A stretch of 64,000 nucleotides of DNA, from the NCBI RefSeq assembly GCF_000328565.1, contig NC_019957.1, positions 248,001-312,000 of the forward strand, written 5' to 3'. A program made the position numbers and the translations under genes. Of the stretch, positions 63,123 to 64,000 are shown in pieces. The DNA is from Mycobacterium sp. JS623. GTDB lineage: Bacteria > Actinomycetota > Actinomycetes > Mycobacteriales > Mycobacteriaceae. The notes beneath the pieces are model-generated. The model was not told the origin of the DNA and ran no database searches. It saw only the letters and a list, made by a program, of their open reading frames with translations. Position 1 is the stretch's first letter. Every line of letters begins with the position of its first letter.

Positions 63123-63242
63123 CGACGTTGGGTTGCCGTGCGCAAAGACGACGGCATCGCCCTGGCCCTCATCGACCTCGGCCATCCGCCTCCCGTTGAC
63201 CTCGCGATACTGCAGTCGCCTATACGGTTTCGCTCCAAACAC
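63123..63242 (-). pseudogene. Haloalkane dehalogenase N-terminal relic
   Basis: The GTG at 63242 opens [20 protein letters not shown], then [17 protein letters not shown], which matches the first 40 residues of LinB/DmbA-type haloalkane dehalogenases (HGNPTS oxyanion motif). After residue 40 the homology ends and the frame continues with unrelated codons; the nucleophile Asp, Trp and His parts are missing. A 5' gene fragment. Confidence 0.7.
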
Positions 63243-63277
63243 GTCGTGCCTCCTAGTCAGCCGGCATTTCTCCTGGC

Positions 63278-64000
63278 TTATCGGTTGGTGGGCAGCGGCG
63301 CGTTGGCAGCGACGAGGCGTCGGTCGCGCATTTCGTGCCAGAAGTCGTCGGGGATCTTGGTATCGAGCGCCGCGTAGTCTTCTGCGATGCGTTCAGGCCT
63401 GCTGGCGCCGGGGATGACCGCGGCGGTGGCCGGGTGAGCGAGCGAGAACTGCAACGCGGCGGCCTTGAGGGGGACGTCGTACCGGTGTGCGATGTCGGTG
63501 ATGCGGGCGACTTCGGCACTGATCTGTGCTGGAGCAGTTTGGTACTCGTAGCGGGTGCCGCCGGCGAGGATACCGGAGTTGTAGGGGCCACCGATGACGA
63601 TGTCAATGCCTTGGGCGGCCGCGATCGGCATCAGACGCTGCAGCGCGTGCTCATGGTCAAGCAGCGTGTAGCGGCCCGCCAGCAGCACGCTGTCCGGTTG
63701 TGCCTCGGTCAGGCCCAACGTGAATTCGACTGGCTCGGTGAGGTTTACGCCCAGGCCCCAGCCTTTGATGACGCCCTGGTCGCGCAACCGGGTCAGGGCG
63801 CGGAATGCTCCGGTGCGGGCGGTTTCCAACTGCGCCAGCCACGCATCGCCGTGAAAATCTTGTGCGGGGTCGTGCACGAAGACGAAGTCCAGCCGGTCGG
63901 CTCCAAGGCGATTGAGGCTGCCCTCGATCGATTTCAGTGCACCCTTTTCCGTGTAGTCATAGACGACACGGTTGGGCCGCCCGAACTTGAACATCTCGGA
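63278..64000 (-). CDS. Aldo/keto reductase, 5' end beyond the window
   Basis: At least 240 residues. [45 protein letters not shown], then [14 protein letters not shown] and [13 protein letters not shown] are typical of the D-threo-aldose/galactose dehydrogenase-like AKR branch. Residues for NAD(P) binding near the C-terminus (IPGASRP) are present; the catalytic Tyr-Lys part is upstream of the window edge. Cytosolic sugar or aldehyde oxidoreductase. Confidence 0.85.
   Translation of the reverse strand, partial: SEMFKFGRPNRVVYDYTEKGALKSIEGSLNRLGADRLDFVFVHDPAQDFHGDAWLAQLETARTGAFRALTRLRDQGVIKGWGLGVNLTEPVEFTLGLTEAQPDSVLLAGRYTLLDHEHALQRLMPIAAAQGIDIVIGGPYNSGILAGGTRYEYQTAPAQISAEVARITDIAHRYDVPLKAAALQFSLAHPATAAVIPGASRPERIAEDYAALDTKIPDDFWHEMRDRRLVAANAPLPTNR

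Noticed and set aside
1..64000. tRNA, rRNA, CRISPR arrays or complete insertion sequences
   Set aside because: I saw no cloverleaf-like ends, no regular spacer array and no DDE/serine/tyrosine recombinase motif in any frame; a covariance-model and IS search would be needed to exclude small ones.

Overview
The window is high-GC actinobacterial DNA and almost certainly mycobacterial. It carries a near-complete type VII secretion (ESX) locus with PE, PPE, EsxC/EsxD-like, EspG, EccB-C-D-E and MycP genes, plus a PGRS glycine-repeat protein, WhiB6-like regulators, F420-type oxidoreductases and a SigL/RslA-like sigma/anti-sigma pair. The fused 1391-aa EccC, the PE-PPE-esxD-esxC-espG order, the MinD-like ATPase upstream of eccD and the order eccD-mycP-eccE match my knowledge of the ESX-2 locus (Rv3884c-Rv3895c type). 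I therefore call it ESX-2-like; this is from recalled synteny and motifs, not from a database search.

Layout. 0-2.2 kb: DUF2127-type membrane protein, zeta-like toxin with its antitoxin, and a small conserved gene. 2.4-5.5 kb: a large ESX-associated protein (apparent frameshift), a 66-aa protein and a lipoprotein in a tight operon. 5.6-9.3 kb: two WhiB6-like genes either side of a membrane-anchored esterase, then a double-HTH regulator. 9.4-19 kb: two secreted-type proteins sharing one N-terminal domain but ending in different peptidoglycan-hydrolase domains (lysozyme-like, NlpC/P60); between them lie a cyclase-ATPase regulator, a relic of the first membrane gene, a frameshifted polysaccharide deacetylase and a KAP-type NTPase. 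19-23.7 kb: an operon of overlapping ESX-substrate-like and YbaB-like genes. 23.7-28.8 kb: a low-density accessory islet (orphan ParD, HTH pair, HicB-like, DUF2971, trypsin-like protease, small secreted protein), part of it bracketed by a 137-bp duplication of the upstream operon. 29-33.8 kb: an ESX-associated substrate and eccC.

33.9-46 kb is a cargo block that separates eccC from its usual PE/PPE neighbours. It holds a PGRS protein with a signal peptide instead of a PE domain, a LuxR/ATPase regulator, a DUF3050 protein, a second-copy-like CtaB, Idi, an ICMT-like methyltransferase, a broken RslA-like anti-sigma factor, a TetR regulator and a SigL-like sigma factor. Three copies of a ~60-bp sequence sit at 33.86, 39.32 and 43.88 kb, exactly at the joints between these sub-blocks. 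46.3-57.5 kb is the main ESX operon, with eccB placed between espG and the MinD-like gene rather than beside eccC, and with no eccA in the window.

57.7-64 kb is a catabolic/redox block: VOC protein, two SDRs, LLM-type F420 enzyme, Ddn-like protein, NTF2-like protein, a TetR regulator with a perfect 22-bp palindrome, a haloalkane dehalogenase relic and a partial aldo/keto reductase. Working model: a secretion machine with linked cell-wall-active substrates and WhiB6-type control, in a locus remodelled by repeated insertion and decay.
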